A stretch of 64,000 bases of DNA from Archivesica marissinica (GCA_014843695.1 CM026403.1:4917281-4981280); one strand, 5' to 3'. Numbered from the stretch's first letter, positions 26,559 through 37,392 are shown. Numbers and translations: made by a program. Notes: generated by a model from the letters alone, not told the origin.

Positions 26559-26827
26559 TATGTTATGTTATATTTCGGGTTTTACGCCTGCATCAGCACC
26601 ATTTTGGGCTATATCGCCGGCGGGCAGTTTACCTAACAACACCTTTCCTGGGCAGGTTGCAGCGGTTAACCAGTACTTGGGTGCACCAACTTCCGTAAGA
26701 AACTGCCAACTTTTTCATATAAATGAGACACGACCTGAGCGGGGCTCGAGCCCGTGACCATCAGTGATGATAGGTTACAGTGGTATACAAGTCAGTGACC
26801 TTAACCACTCGACCACGTAGGCGGACA
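26559..26827 (-). mobile_element. tRNA-derived SINE, family B, intact with 13-bp TSD
   Basis: On the minus strand the element starts with a tRNA-like head: an A-box-like TGGTCGAGTGGTTAAGG and a B-box-like GGGCTCGAGCCCC. A body with TGGTGCACCCAAGTACTGG follows, and the tail is ATATAACATAACATA. It is flanked by the perfect direct repeat ttgacaagtatgt at 26546-26558 and 26828-26840. A second copy of the same family with its own TSD lies at 62448-62717. The superfamily of the central domain was not determined. Confidence 0.88.
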
Positions 26828-26904
26828 TTGACAAGTATGTATGTCAACGTGTGTACACCTAACTACGCTAACAGCATAGTCGTGACAATATTTCCACAAT
26901 AAAA

Positions 26905-27150
26905 TCATCGCAGTGTGCCCCCTCACTAAACCTTGTTCCCCCATGTGACGCCCTCCCCACTGTAAATTATACCCTAGCCACGCCACTTCAACGAGGGCGA
27001 TTAATCTAAGTTGTTAAACCTTATACAAATGTAGCTATGTTGTGAAACTAGTGCCCCCTCACTACTCCTTGTTCCCCATGTGACCCCCTCCCCACTGTAA
27101 ATTATACCCTAGCTACGCCACTTCAACGAAATCTAAGTTGTTAAACCTTG
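26905..27150. repeat. Direct duplication of about 100 bp, DNA-transposon-end-like
   Basis: The segment from gtgccccctcacta through ctgtaaattatacccta to cgccacttcaacga occurs at about 26917-26993 and again at about 27049-27127, each followed by aatctaagttgttaaacctt. Read on the other strand it gives AAGTGGCGTAGCTAGGGTAT, a terminus style common in hAT-like and related DNA transposons. No flanking target duplication was established. Confidence 0.55.
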
Positions 27151-27995
27151 TTTCTAAATCATTGTAAACTCAATAACGTGTATACATAACGTAATACTAT
27201 ACGTTTTACTGAGTATGCCCGTCTATATATAGCATGTACTCTGCAGTGTATGGTAGCGAACACTTTGAATAAAATGCGGACACTTTAATCAGCAGACGTT
27301 TTGGTTTGCGGACGTTTATTCTAGTGAATTGGTACCAAACTTTCAATTACACTGAAAATCGGTTGAATGTGTCTATATTGTGTATTTCCTTTCAACCAAA
27401 TTTTGGAAATATCAGAAAATAAGCATACCTCTGGATATTTTATCTCCATAATTTCTTCATCAAATAAGTAAAATAAACCACGTTATGAATGTGCCGTGTA
27501 CTATCATATGTGTCTACATAAATTAATACCCCCGTGTAATGCGCATGCACTATGCAGTAGGCTATTGAATGTAATTCAAGTTTGCACATTCATATGTACG
27601 ACCCATGTAAGTCTGACATATATACATGTACGCGGTCAATCCGTACACTAGTCAACACGACCCTAGCTTGACCTCGTATTTCGCCGCAATACACTGGGGT
27701 GTTGTACGCGATTTTAATGAATGACATGCAATTCACTGTGTTCAAATATCAACACACTTTACACTACAAGACTCATATTAAAATAATTTAGAAACACGTT
27801 TACTGTAGGCTACTTGATCTAAATAAAGTAAAGTGTTTTGTTTATTATAGCGTCACCCCTATTTGTTAAAGGGCCAGCCATTTCTGACTTCTGAGACACC
27901 TCCTTTTTATGAACACCAACACGTCCCGAATCCTATGCTTATATGCCAGGCTGGTAGAAAATCTGTAACCATTATTTAACTAGCTAACGGCTCAC
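27151..27995. other. Non-repetitive spacer, no gene seen
   Basis: AT-rich unique sequence without a usable reading frame, tandem repeat or RNA-like motif that I can recognise. Confidence 0.5.
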
Positions 27996-28004
27996 CAACC
28001 TGCT

Positions 28005-28085
28005 ATATCATAACGAACCCCAGACGAGGTTCGAACCGTCGACCCCCTCGCTCCATAGGCGGACGCCTAAACCACTAGGCCACGG
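28005..28085 (-). mobile_element. tRNA-like SINE head fragment
   Basis: On the minus strand the sequence begins TCCGTGGCCTAGTGGTTTAG (A-box-like) and continues to a B-box-like GGTTCGAACCTCG about 50 bases later. No CCA end and no credible anticodon arm were seen, and the context is repetitive, so a SINE head is more likely than a tRNA gene. Confidence 0.6.
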
Positions 28086-28234
28086 AAATTATTCTAATCT
28101 GTTTGTTTCTGTAGGCTACATTGTATTTTATATGTGTGACTGTGTACTGTATGCATTGTTCAAATCACAGGCACCCAGGGCATACCATCGACCAATTCCC
28201 AGTTTTCTATACGTCAGGACCACGTTGCAACCCC

Positions 28235-28276
28235 AAACACATTGTAGCATCAATCAAATATAATTTCTAGTGACCC
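28235..28276. repeat. Short dispersed repeat arm
   Basis: The stretch cattgtagcatcaatcaaat followed by ataatttctagtgacc matches one arm of the inverted repeat at 32566-32690, so it is a solo arm of the same dispersed palindromic sequence. Confidence 0.6.
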
Positions 28277-28431
28277 CATCCCACACATTTGTGTTGGACA
28301 ATCGATAGTATATATTGCGTGTAGTAACCTGGAGGGGTGGGGGTCCGGGGTATGCATCGGATATCTGTGGTTCAAACTGTATAATATTGGGAAAGGTATT
28401 GGTTCAGTTAGTATGATATAGGCCTATATAT

Positions 28432-28935
28432 ACTCGCCTCCGCATCTGGGCGAGAGAATAGTTCTAAGTAGATTGTCGTCTACGTTCGTTGTGGTGATAT
28501 CTTGCTCGCCTCCGCATCTGGGCGAGAGCATAGTTCTAAGTAGATTGTCGTCTACGTTCGTTGTGGTGATATCTTGCTCGCCTCCGCATCTGGGCGAGAG
28601 CATAGTTCTAAGTAGATTGTCGTCTACGTTCGTTGTGGTGATATCTTGCTCGCCTCCGCATCTGGGCGAGAGCATAGTTCTAAGTAGATTGTCGTCTACG
28701 TTCGTTGTGGTGATATCTTGCTCGCCTCCGCATCTGGGCGAGAGCATAGTTCTAAGTAGATTGCCGTCTACGTTCGTTGTGGTGATATCTTGCTCGCCTC
28801 CGCATCTGGGCGAGAGCATAGTTCTAAGTAGATTGTCGTCTACGTTCGTTGTTGTGCTCGCCTCGGCATCTGGGTGAGAGCATAGTTCTAAGTAGATTGT
28901 CGTCTACGTTGGTTGTGGTGATATCTTGCAGAGAC
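28432..28935. repeat. 72-bp minisatellite, about 7 units
   Basis: The unit runs from ctcgcctccgcatctgggcg through gagcatagttctaagtagat to tcgttgtggtgatatcttg. The 72-bp length is a multiple of three, so both strands stay open for about 130 codons. I treat those frames as artefacts because neither has a recognisable domain. Each unit carries the self-complementary ends CTCGCC and GGGCGAG. Confidence 0.95.
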
Positions 28936-29344
28936 TTCTTCTTCCTTCCCAGTGTGCCAAGTCATGATGAACATCAGATTTATTTTAAAAAACGGATCCT
29001 TGTTATGGCCTTCCTCCCCGCAGCAGCATATAAACCGACATGTACGTCGTATGACGCTTCACGGTATGCACATATTGTAGTTCCTTTAGACGGCTGGAGC
29101 GTGTCGGCAAGGCAGAGACTACTCGTAAGTCACAAACGATCCAGTCGCCAATATGCTGAGCGCGCACACCGGTAGCAAGTGCGACACGCTGAAGATCCAT
29201 GCTGCTGCGCGATGTAGGCTACATCGGCCGTGACGCCATAAGAAGGTTGGCCAATGTTTTGGTAGATCTGGTCTGCATGGATAGCCGTCCCGGACATTGT
29301 TATAGGTGAGATAAAAACCACTATGGGCACATAAAGGAATATAT
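28936..29344. other. Unique segment, possible unclassified repeat
   Basis: Relatively GC-rich compared with its surroundings. It contains ccccgcagcagcatataaac near 29018 and ccatgctgctgcgcg near 29197, an inverted pair also seen in another arrangement at about 58337-58640. Short frames on both strands show no known domain. Confidence 0.4.
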
Positions 29345-29700
29345 GTGTATCATCATCATCATCAATCCTCTTCACCCCGGTTGGGGTATAGGGCCTTCAC
29401 CACTGCTCTCCACTTGGACCGGCCCGTTGCTGCTGCTTTGGCTTCCCCCCAGGACATCCTGCTTCGGCGCAGCTCACTGTCCAGAGTCTTTCGCCATGTC
29501 GTAACTGGTCGACCTCTTTTCCGTGTGCCCTGTGGATTCCAATCCAGTGCTTGGCGTGCTATGTTGGGCTGGTCTCGTCGTAGAGTGTGCCCTATCCACC
29601 GCCACTTCCTCTGTGTGATAGAGTCTGTGATGGGGTCCTGTCTTGTTTGCCGCCACAACTCCTGGTTGGTGATCATGTGTATAGGACCATGTACCAAAGC
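29345..29700 (-). pseudogene. LINE ORF2 C-terminal end, 5'-truncated
   Basis: The minus-strand frame 29697-29362 (111 residues) contains RKWRWIGHTLRRD, then NPQGTRKRGRPVTTW and WRAVVKALYPNRGEED at its end. This is the typical C-terminal tail of a group of non-LTR retrotransposon polyproteins lying after the reverse transcriptase. After the stop there is a short TGATGATGATGATG tail, as LINE 3' ends often have. The body upstream is missing, consistent with 5' truncation on insertion. A SINE begins three bases beyond the truncation point. Confidence 0.85.
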
Positions 29701-29702
29701 TG

Positions 29703-29945
29703 GTCTGTAGTCCAGGGGTTAACACGTTGGACCGAGATTCCATGGATCGCAGGTTCGATCCCTCGTCTGACCCTAATAATAGTAACAGTCTTTCAGATGG
29801 GACGGTAAACCGAGGTCTCGTGTCGGTGCTTTACACCGTGCACGTAAACGAACCAGAGGAGACTCGGGGCATGGATATCGTGTCTGTATCATTGCAAAAT
29901 AACTAATCTCTTTAGAAGGCGTCGCTCACCCGGTAGCGACCTTAA
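29703..29945 (+). mobile_element. tRNA-derived SINE, family A
   Basis: The head has an A-box-like tctgtagtccaggggttaac and the B-box-like ggttcgatccc, then gtctgaccctaataa, the body motif aaaccgaggtctcgtgtcgg, and the tail ggcgtcgctcacccggtagc. This family recurs throughout the window. This copy has lost part of the region before the tail (ctatcctcc). Confidence 0.85.
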
Positions 29946-30150
29946 TTCAACCTTAAAATAACCACATAACCATGTTGTGCGGACTTTGTGCTTTGAGGCG
30001 GGAGCGAGCGGCCAATTGTGCGTGTATTGCAATGATCTAGATTACAGACGTCGAATAACTCATTTAATCGACAGCCCATGTCAGAAACTGTTGTATGTTA
30101 GTGTTTTCACCAGTTCGTACACGTATCTGTTATTTTTACAGTCTCCATCC

Positions 30151-30260
30151 ATTTGACATAGATGGTAATCAACTTTATTAGGTCGAGTGTACCTTTGTTA
30201 TAATAGTACATAAAGTACTATGAATTGGATGTTAGACACACATGAATACTTCAAATATAT
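30151..30260. repeat. Left arm of a 110-bp inverted repeat
   Basis: The stretch ttattaggtcgagtgtacct through gaattggatgttagacacac is matched in reverse complement, with moderate divergence, at 31553-31661. The two arms bound a 1.3-kb interval made mostly of a 56/36-bp minisatellite. Confidence 0.75.
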
Positions 30261-30334
30261 CGGTTAATTTTTTTTATATAGTTATCTTTTCTGAAACAAT
30301 GTTCCTTACTGCCCTACACTGCACATCCGTGAAT

Positions 30335-31245
30335 GTTCGTGGGCTAGCTACAACTGACTGGGGTTATTGTACATGTATAGAGTCACTAGACATACGTAAC
30401 TAGCTACAACTGACTGGGTTTATTGTACATGTATACTAGCTACAACTGACTGGGTTTATTGTACATGTATACAGTCACTAGACATACGTAACTAGCTACA
30501 ACTGACTGGGTTTATTGTACATGTATACAGTCACTAGACATACGTAACTAGCTACAACTGACTGGGTTTATTGTACATGTATACTAGCTACAACTGACTG
30601 TGTTTATTGTACATGTATACAGTCACTAGACATACGTAACTAGCTACAACTGACTGGGTTTATTGTACATGTATATAGTCACTAGACATACGTAACTAGC
30701 TACAACTGACTGGGTATATTGTACATGTATACTAGCTACAACTGACTGGGGTTATTGTACATGTATACAGTCACTAGACATACGTAACTAGCTACAACTG
30801 ACTGGGTTTATTGTACATGTATACAGTCACTAGATATACGTAACTAGCTACAACTGACTGGGTTTATTGTACCTGTATACTAGCTACAACTGACTGGGGT
30901 TATTGTACATGTATACAGTCACTAGGCATACGTAACTAGCTACAACTGACTGGGTATATTGTACATGTATATAGTCACTAGACATACGTAACGAGCTAAG
31001 GCCGACTGGGTTTAATGTACATGTATATAGTCACTAGACATACGTAACGAGCTAAGGCCGACTGGGTTTAATGTACATGTATATATTCACTAGACATACG
31101 TAACTAGCTGCAACTGACTGGGTTTATTGTACATGTATGCAGTCACTATGAATGCATAACTAGCTGCAACTGACTGGTTTATTGTACATGTATGCAGTCA
31201 CTAGGCATGTGTAACTAGCTGCAACTGACTGGGTTTATTGTTTGT
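30335..31245. repeat. 56-bp minisatellite with 36-bp short units
   Basis: Unit of about 56 bp: actagctacaactgactggg, tttattgtacatgtatacag, tcactagacatacgta. Some units lack the last 20 bases and are 36 bp long. The last units drift (gagctaaggccgactgggtt, aactagctgcaactgactgg). Confidence 0.95.
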
Positions 31246-31249
31246 TTGT

Positions 31250-31425
31250 GGCGTTGAATGTTGCACCAACAACTTAAGTCATATTGCGAATCTCCAGCAT
31301 TTATTGTTCGATGAAGATGCCAACTTGAAATAATTCGATACCCACCTAATGGGATTCGAATCTACAGCGATGAGGGCAAGTGATTTGAAGTCAACTACCC
31401 TAATCACGCGACCACGGGTCCGTGT
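31250..31425 (-). mobile_element. tRNA-derived SINE-like element, family C-like
   Basis: On the minus strand it begins ACGGACCCGTGGTCGCGTGA (A-box region), with a B-box-like AGATTCGAATCCC downstream, then a body ending near ggcgttgaatgttgcacca. It lies between the 56-bp array and the right inverted-repeat arm. Confidence 0.65.
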
Positions 31426-31552
31426 TTATTGTAATTACAGTCACAAGTTCTCCATGTCAGTATGTGGAACAACACCAGAATCACTCTAATACCATTGGTA
31501 TTGCTCCATAATCCGCTCACCCAAACAAAAACAACAACAGAAATATATTTCA

Positions 31553-31661
31553 CAATATTTTAAAGTAGTTCATATGTGTCTAACATCCAATATATAGTAC
31601 TATATGTAATATCACAACAAAGGTACAATCGACCTAATCAAGTTCATTTCAAACCATGTCA
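31553..31661. repeat. Right arm of a 110-bp inverted repeat
   Basis: Reverse complement of 30151-30260 with mismatches and small indels, including gtctaacatccaat and aacaaaggtacaatcgacct. The 24-bp array begins about 50 bases beyond this arm. Confidence 0.75.
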
Positions 31662-32369
31662 AATTACGAAACATTTACAAACACAGAATCACAAAGTGTA
31701 GATATGAAAGACGACACTAATGTAGCTATGGGAGAATATACAAATGTAGCTATGGGAGAATATACAAATGTAGCTAGGTCAGAAGATACAAATGTAGCTA
31801 GGACAGAAGATACAAATGTAGCTAGGTCCGAAGATACAAATGTAGCTAGGACAGAAGATACAAATGTAGCTAGGACAGAAGATACAAATGTAGCTAGGTC
31901 TGAAGATACAAATGTAGCTAGGACAGAAGATAAAAATGTAGCTAGGTCAGAAGATACAAATGTAGCTAGGACAGAAGATACAAATGTAGCTAGGTCAGAA
32001 GATACAAATGTAGCTAGGTCAGAAGATAAAAATGTAGCTAGGTCAGAAGATAAAAATGTAGCTAGGACAGAAGATACAAATGTAGCTAGGTCAGAAGTTA
32101 CAAATGTAGCTAGGTCAGAAGTTATAAATGTAGCTAGGTCAGAAGATACAAATGTAGCTAGGTCAGAAGTTATAAATGTAGCTAGGTCAGAAGATACAAA
32201 TGTAGCTAGGTCAGAAGATACAAATGTAGCTAGGTCAGAATATACAAATGTAGCTAGGACAGAATATACGAATGTAGCTAGGTCAGAATATACAAATGTA
32301 GCTAGGACAGAAGATAAAAATGTAGCTAGGACAGAAGATACGAATGTGTGTAGTGGAGATGATGTCTAA
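31656..32369 (+). repeat. 24-bp minisatellite with an open frame of 237 codons
   Basis: About 26 units of acaaatgtagctaggtcaga plus agat, with variation at a few positions. Because 24 is a multiple of three, one frame stays open from ATG 31656 to TAA 32367 and would encode an octapeptide repeat such as DTNVARSE. The first codons lie at the edge of the right inverted-repeat arm. No signal peptide, splice evidence or known domain was seen. I favour a non-coding array, but a low-complexity peptide cannot be excluded. Confidence 0.85.
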
Positions 32370-32565
32370 AGATAGAAATGTACTTAGGGGTTATATGTAC
32401 ACAATCAGGCAGATACTAGTGTCTGCAAACAAATGTACCGTAATCTGTTTACACAGTAAGCGAAAATACTAGTACAATGTATTTAGTTTTAGGCCTTGTA
32501 AAGTTACACTAGCTTAATACGAAGGGGTTACTACACCCCAGCACCACCACACATCCTCAAATGGT

Positions 32566-32690
32566 CAAAATACATTGTAGCATCAATCAAATATCATATC
32601 TAGTCAAAAACTCTCAAAATAAAATGTTTCTCACAAATGTGTGTTTTTGACTAGAAACGATATTTGCTTGATTATGCTACAACGTTGGTC
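32566..32690. repeat. Imperfect inverted repeat, arms about 45 bp
   Basis: The arm cattgtagcatcaatcaaat... ctagtcaaaaac at about 32570-32612 is reverse-complemented at about 32641-32687, where it ends ttgattatgctacaacg. The loop is about 28 bp. A solo arm lies at 28235-28276, so it is a dispersed element. Confidence 0.75.
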
Positions 32691-32838
32691 CAGGGTATGT
32701 GTAGGATGGTCCAGGGTATGTGTAGGATGGTCCAGAGTATGTGTAGGATGGTCCAGGGTATGTGTAGGATGGTCCAGGGTATGTGTAGGATGGTCCAGGG
32801 TATGTGTAGGATGCTCCTGGGTATGTGTAAGATGACTA
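32688..32838. repeat. 21-bp minisatellite, 7 units
   Basis: Unit gtccagggtatgtgtaggat plus g, repeated seven times with little variation. It starts directly after the inverted repeat. Confidence 0.95.
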
Positions 32839-32845
32839 CTCGCAA

Positions 32846-32925
32846 TCACAGGGATTCGGCATGTTTGGGGGTACTAGTATATATATTTATACTAGTACTA
32901 CCAAATGCGCCGAATCTCTGTGCTC
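32846..32925. repeat. Palindrome with arms about 35 bp
   Basis: cacagggattcggc ... ggtactagtata is followed by tatactagtac ... gccgaatctctgtg. The two halves are near-perfect reverse complements around an AT-rich centre (tatatatt), so a hairpin or cruciform is possible. Confidence 0.85.
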
Positions 32926-33714
32926 TCAATGTGTAAATGTTGTAGTATATACACGAGTCACAAAGCTCAATATACATTTATTACCCCACCTTTCCAAACA
33001 TAAATTTGTAACTAAATTATTTTTCTTTCTGAAAAACAGATGCCCCCCCCTCTCCGAGGCTTCATTTGTTTGAATTGCCGTGCAAGTAAAAATTGCGTAG
33101 ATCAATAGGGGTCATCTATTGACCATCAAACTATCTTTAGACCTAACATCATAGAAACATCAGCGACGTCGCTAGATGGCCACATTGGTTATAGAGGTAA
33201 GCAAGTGACAGGTCTCTATAACACCATTGTTCTGTTGTCACTTTGCACTGAAGAAAATTACAAAACGTCCTTAAATGTTTTTGTTTATTTCAAAATATAC
33301 CATATCTTGAGTTGTTGTTTGTTCGGGTTTTAAGCCCCACCCCCCAATCTCTGTTTCAACTCAACCACAGAGGCAGCAAACCCTAAGATTGTTTCAACTC
33401 AGCCACAGAAGCCCCACCTCCAAAGGCTCTTTCAACAAGGTAAGCCCAGCACATGAAACATGTAAATATTTGTCTATGTGATCAGAAGTGTTTGTACAAA
33501 ATGTTCAGAAAAATCATACCACATGTAAATATGCATTGTACTTTTATGACAAGAATTAAAACAAGAGCCTTGTACTTCTATCCTAGAACCCCCCCCCCCC
33601 TCTAGCCTAGTATATAATTATTCTATACCAGAGAGGGGCTCCGATAGATATACAGGGCTGTTTGTGCCTTATGGGTGAACTTTCAAGTTACTGTGTTTAC
33701 AACTAGTTTGGTGT
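32926..33714. other. Spacer without genes; homopolymer C runs
   Basis: Mostly unique sequence with runs of C near 33043 and 33590 and a short internal duplication of tgtttcaactca near 33350-33400. No coding or RNA feature was recognised. Confidence 0.45.
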
Positions 33715-33955
33715 TTAACCCTTTCAACACCACAGACCTCTAAATAGGCTTACAAAAAGTGTAGATCCAGATGAGCCGGCTTGTGACGAGCCGTCTCATC
33801 AGGATCTGCACTTTTTGCCAGTGATATGACTATTTTTAGACATAATTACCCATTTTGATAAATGAACTTGTCAATATGTGATTTTCTGATTCATTTATTG
33901 GTTTATGAATATCATGGACGAGTCCATGTGAGTTACTTGGTGTTGAATGGGTTAA
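33715..33955. mobile_element. TTAA-flanked MITE, copy 1 (241 bp)
   Basis: Starts TTAACCCTTTCAACACC and ends GGTGTTGAATGGGTTAA, giving 17-bp terminal inverted repeats with one mismatch, TTAA included. The TTAA target and CCC terminus resemble piggyBac-type non-autonomous elements. An internal hairpin (gtgtagatccagatgag against ctcatcaggatctgcac) is present. There is no coding capacity. Confidence 0.85.
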
Positions 33956-33966
33956 GTAGACACGAT

Positions 33967-34207
33967 TTAACCCTTTCAACACCACAGACCTCTAAATAGG
34001 CTTACAAAAAGTGTAGATCCATATGAGCCGGCTCGTGACGAGCCGTCTCATCAGGATCTGCACTTTTTGCCAGTGATATGACTATTTTTAGACATAATTA
34101 CCCATTTTGATAAATGAACTTGTCAATATGTGATTTTCTGATTCATTTATTGGTTTATGAATATCATGGACGAGTCCATGCAAGTTACTTGGTGTTGAAT
34201 GGGTTAA
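33967..34207. mobile_element. TTAA-flanked MITE, copy 2 (241 bp)
   Basis: Same length and termini as the copy at 33715 with only about five differences (for example ccatatgag for ccagatgag, and atgcaag for atgtgag). It lies in the same orientation 11 bases downstream. A tandem duplication or two insertions could explain this. Confidence 0.85.
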
Positions 34208-34351
34208 TGGCTAATTGAATGTATTTCTACACAACAAAAACACAGCAAATAATTCAGTTTAATAACATGTAAAAAAAAGATTACATTCTTCTTGGGAAGA
34301 GTGACGTCCTGTGTAGCAGCAGACATGCCACAACCCTCACAACCGTACATA

Positions 34352-34436
34352 TGGATCTGTAGTCCAGTGGTAACACGCTCGACTTGTAATCCAGGGATCG
34401 CAGGTTTGATACCCCGTCTGACCCTAAAAAGCTTTT
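34352..34436 (+). mobile_element. SINE family A, head only
   Basis: tctgtagtccagtggtaaca through the B-box-like ggtttgataccccgtctgac, then the sequence leaves the family after ccctaa. Only the tRNA-like head remains. Confidence 0.8.
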
Positions 34437-34528
34437 TCAACCAATCCGAGGCAAATATTTCAATAACACAGTATTTATTGTATATAAGATTATTGCAGAT
34501 TAGAAGTGTGTTTTTGTCATTAGAGATA

Positions 34529-34596
34529 GATTTCTTTATTTATAGAGGGTGACCTAATTAGTTCTGAACTAATCTTCCTTAGCACCCTCTTAAATT
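34529..34596 (-). repeat. LINE 3'-end-like dispersed repeat
   Basis: tctttatttatagagggtga through cagcaccctcttaaat matches 37330-37392 and, more loosely, the LINE 3'-end pieces at 42522 and 52615 (motif aataaagacttta on one strand). Confidence 0.55.
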
Positions 34597-34629
34597 TCTT
34601 AACACTATAGCATTAATGCACATACACAA

Positions 34630-36240
34630 TAATTATAACCAAAGTACACAGTTACACCATGCAATATACATGTATAATGTTGTTCAATGTCAATAATTAT
34701 AACCAAAGTACACAGTTACACCATGCAATATACATGTATAATGTTGTTCAATGTCAATAATTATAACCAAAGTACACAGTTATACCATGCAATATACATG
34801 TATAATGTTGTTCAATGTCAATAACCAAAGTACACAGTTATACCATGCAATATACATGTATAATGTTGTTCAATGTCAATAATTATAACCAAAGTACACA
34901 GTTACACCATGCAATATACATGTATAATGTTGTTCAATGTCAATAATTATAACCAAAGTACACAGTTATACCATGCAATATACATGTATAATGTTGTTCA
35001 ATGTCAATAACCAAAGTACACAGTTATACCATGCAATATACATGTATAATGTTGTTCAATGTCAATAACCAAAGTACACAGTTATACCATGCAATATACA
35101 TGTATAATGTTGTTCAATGTCAATAACCAAAGTACACAGTTACACCATGCAATATACATGTATAATGTTGTTCAATGTCAATAACCAAAGTACACAGTTA
35201 TACCATGCAATATACATGTATAATGTTGTTCAATGTCAATAACCAAAGTACACAGTTATACCATGCAATATACATGTATAATGTTGTTCAATGTCAATAA
35301 CCAAAGTACACAGTTACACCATGCAATATACATGTATAATGTTGTTCAATGTCAATAACCAAAGTACACAGTTATACCATGCAATATACATGTATAATGT
35401 TGTTCAATGTCAATAACCAAAGTACACAGTTATACCATGCAATATACATGTATAATGTTGTTCAATGTCAATAACCAAAGTACACAGTTATACCATGCAA
35501 TATACATGTATAATGTTGTTCAATGTCAATAACCAAAGTACACAGTTATACCATGCAATATACATGTATAATGTTGTTCAATGTCAATAATTATAACCAA
35601 AGTACACAGTTATACCATGCAATATACATGTATAATGTTGTTCAATGTCAATAACCAAAGTACACAGTTATACCATGCAATATACATGTATAATGTTGTT
35701 CAATGTCAATAACCAAAGTACACAGTTACACCATGCAATATACATGTATAATGTTGTTCAATGTCAATAACCAAAGTACACAGTTATACCATGCAATATA
35801 CATGTATAATGTTGTTCAATGTCATAACCAAAGTACACAGTTATACCATGCAATACATGTATAATTTGTTCAATGTCAATAACCAAAGTACACAGTTATA
35901 CCATGCAATATACATGTATAATGTTGTTCAATGTCAATAACCAAAGTACACAGTTACACCATGCAATATACATGTATAATGTTGTTCAATGTCAATAACC
36001 AAAGTACACAGTTATACCATGCAATATACATGTATAATGTTGTTCAATGTCAATAACCAAAGTACACAGTTATACCATGCAATATACATGTATAATGTTG
36101 TTCAATGTCAATAATTATAACCAAAGTACACAGTTACACCATGCAATATACATGTATAATGTTGTTCAATGTCAATAATTATAACCAAAGTACACAGTTA
36201 TACCATGCAATATACATGTATAATGTTGTTCAATGTCAAT
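34630..36240. repeat. 58/64-bp minisatellite, about 28 units, running into a gap
   Basis: Unit aataaccaaagtacacagtt, ataccatgcaatatacatgt, ataatgttgttcaatgtc (58 bp). Some units have an extra ttataa (64 bp). Units are nearly identical apart from T/C in ttataccatg. The array enters the gap at 36241 and only ataatta remains on the far side. Confidence 0.97.
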
Positions 36241-37240
36241 NNNNNNNNNNNNNNNNNNNNNNNNNNNNNNNNNNNNNNNNNNNNNNNNNNNNNNNNNNNN
36301 NNNNNNNNNNNNNNNNNNNNNNNNNNNNNNNNNNNNNNNNNNNNNNNNNNNNNNNNNNNNNNNNNNNNNNNNNNNNNNNNNNNNNNNNNNNNNNNNNNNN
36401 NNNNNNNNNNNNNNNNNNNNNNNNNNNNNNNNNNNNNNNNNNNNNNNNNNNNNNNNNNNNNNNNNNNNNNNNNNNNNNNNNNNNNNNNNNNNNNNNNNNN
36501 NNNNNNNNNNNNNNNNNNNNNNNNNNNNNNNNNNNNNNNNNNNNNNNNNNNNNNNNNNNNNNNNNNNNNNNNNNNNNNNNNNNNNNNNNNNNNNNNNNNN
36601 NNNNNNNNNNNNNNNNNNNNNNNNNNNNNNNNNNNNNNNNNNNNNNNNNNNNNNNNNNNNNNNNNNNNNNNNNNNNNNNNNNNNNNNNNNNNNNNNNNNN
36701 NNNNNNNNNNNNNNNNNNNNNNNNNNNNNNNNNNNNNNNNNNNNNNNNNNNNNNNNNNNNNNNNNNNNNNNNNNNNNNNNNNNNNNNNNNNNNNNNNNNN
36801 NNNNNNNNNNNNNNNNNNNNNNNNNNNNNNNNNNNNNNNNNNNNNNNNNNNNNNNNNNNNNNNNNNNNNNNNNNNNNNNNNNNNNNNNNNNNNNNNNNNN
36901 NNNNNNNNNNNNNNNNNNNNNNNNNNNNNNNNNNNNNNNNNNNNNNNNNNNNNNNNNNNNNNNNNNNNNNNNNNNNNNNNNNNNNNNNNNNNNNNNNNNN
37001 NNNNNNNNNNNNNNNNNNNNNNNNNNNNNNNNNNNNNNNNNNNNNNNNNNNNNNNNNNNNNNNNNNNNNNNNNNNNNNNNNNNNNNNNNNNNNNNNNNNN
37101 NNNNNNNNNNNNNNNNNNNNNNNNNNNNNNNNNNNNNNNNNNNNNNNNNNNNNNNNNNNNNNNNNNNNNNNNNNNNNNNNNNNNNNNNNNNNNNNNNNNN
37201 NNNNNNNNNNNNNNNNNNNNNNNNNNNNNNNNNNNNNNNN
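36241..37240. other. Scaffold gap of 1000 N
   Basis: Exactly 1000 N at the right edge of the 58/64-bp array. It is probably a placeholder for more array. Confidence 0.99.
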
Positions 37241-37329
37241 ATAATTAGATGCATATTGTATGACAGCGTTGCAATTTGAAAAAGATAAGTATAAAATTAT
37301 ATTAACCATGAACTGTAAACTATAATCTC

Positions 37330-37392
37330 AATTCTTTATTTAGAGAGGGTAACCTATTTAGCAAGGTTAATCTTCCATAGGGCCCTCTTAAA
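37330..37392 (-). repeat. LINE 3'-end-like dispersed repeat
   Basis: ttctttatttagagagggta through agggccctcttaaat is a second copy of the short repeat at 34529-34596. Confidence 0.55.

Noticed and set aside
28424..28877. Repeat-protein frames of about 130 codons on both strands
   Set aside because: The 72-bp unit is divisible by three and happens to lack stops; no domain, and no splice or start context.
29345..29710. Plus-strand frame of 121 codons
   Set aside because: Shadow of the LINE C-terminal frame on the minus strand, which has recognisable motifs.
33755..33820. Hammerhead ribozyme in the MITE hairpin
   Set aside because: The minus strand has CTGATGA followed by a short stem (GACG/CGTC), but the required GAAA after it is ACAA, so the core is not conserved. 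The motif is explained by the internal palindrome.
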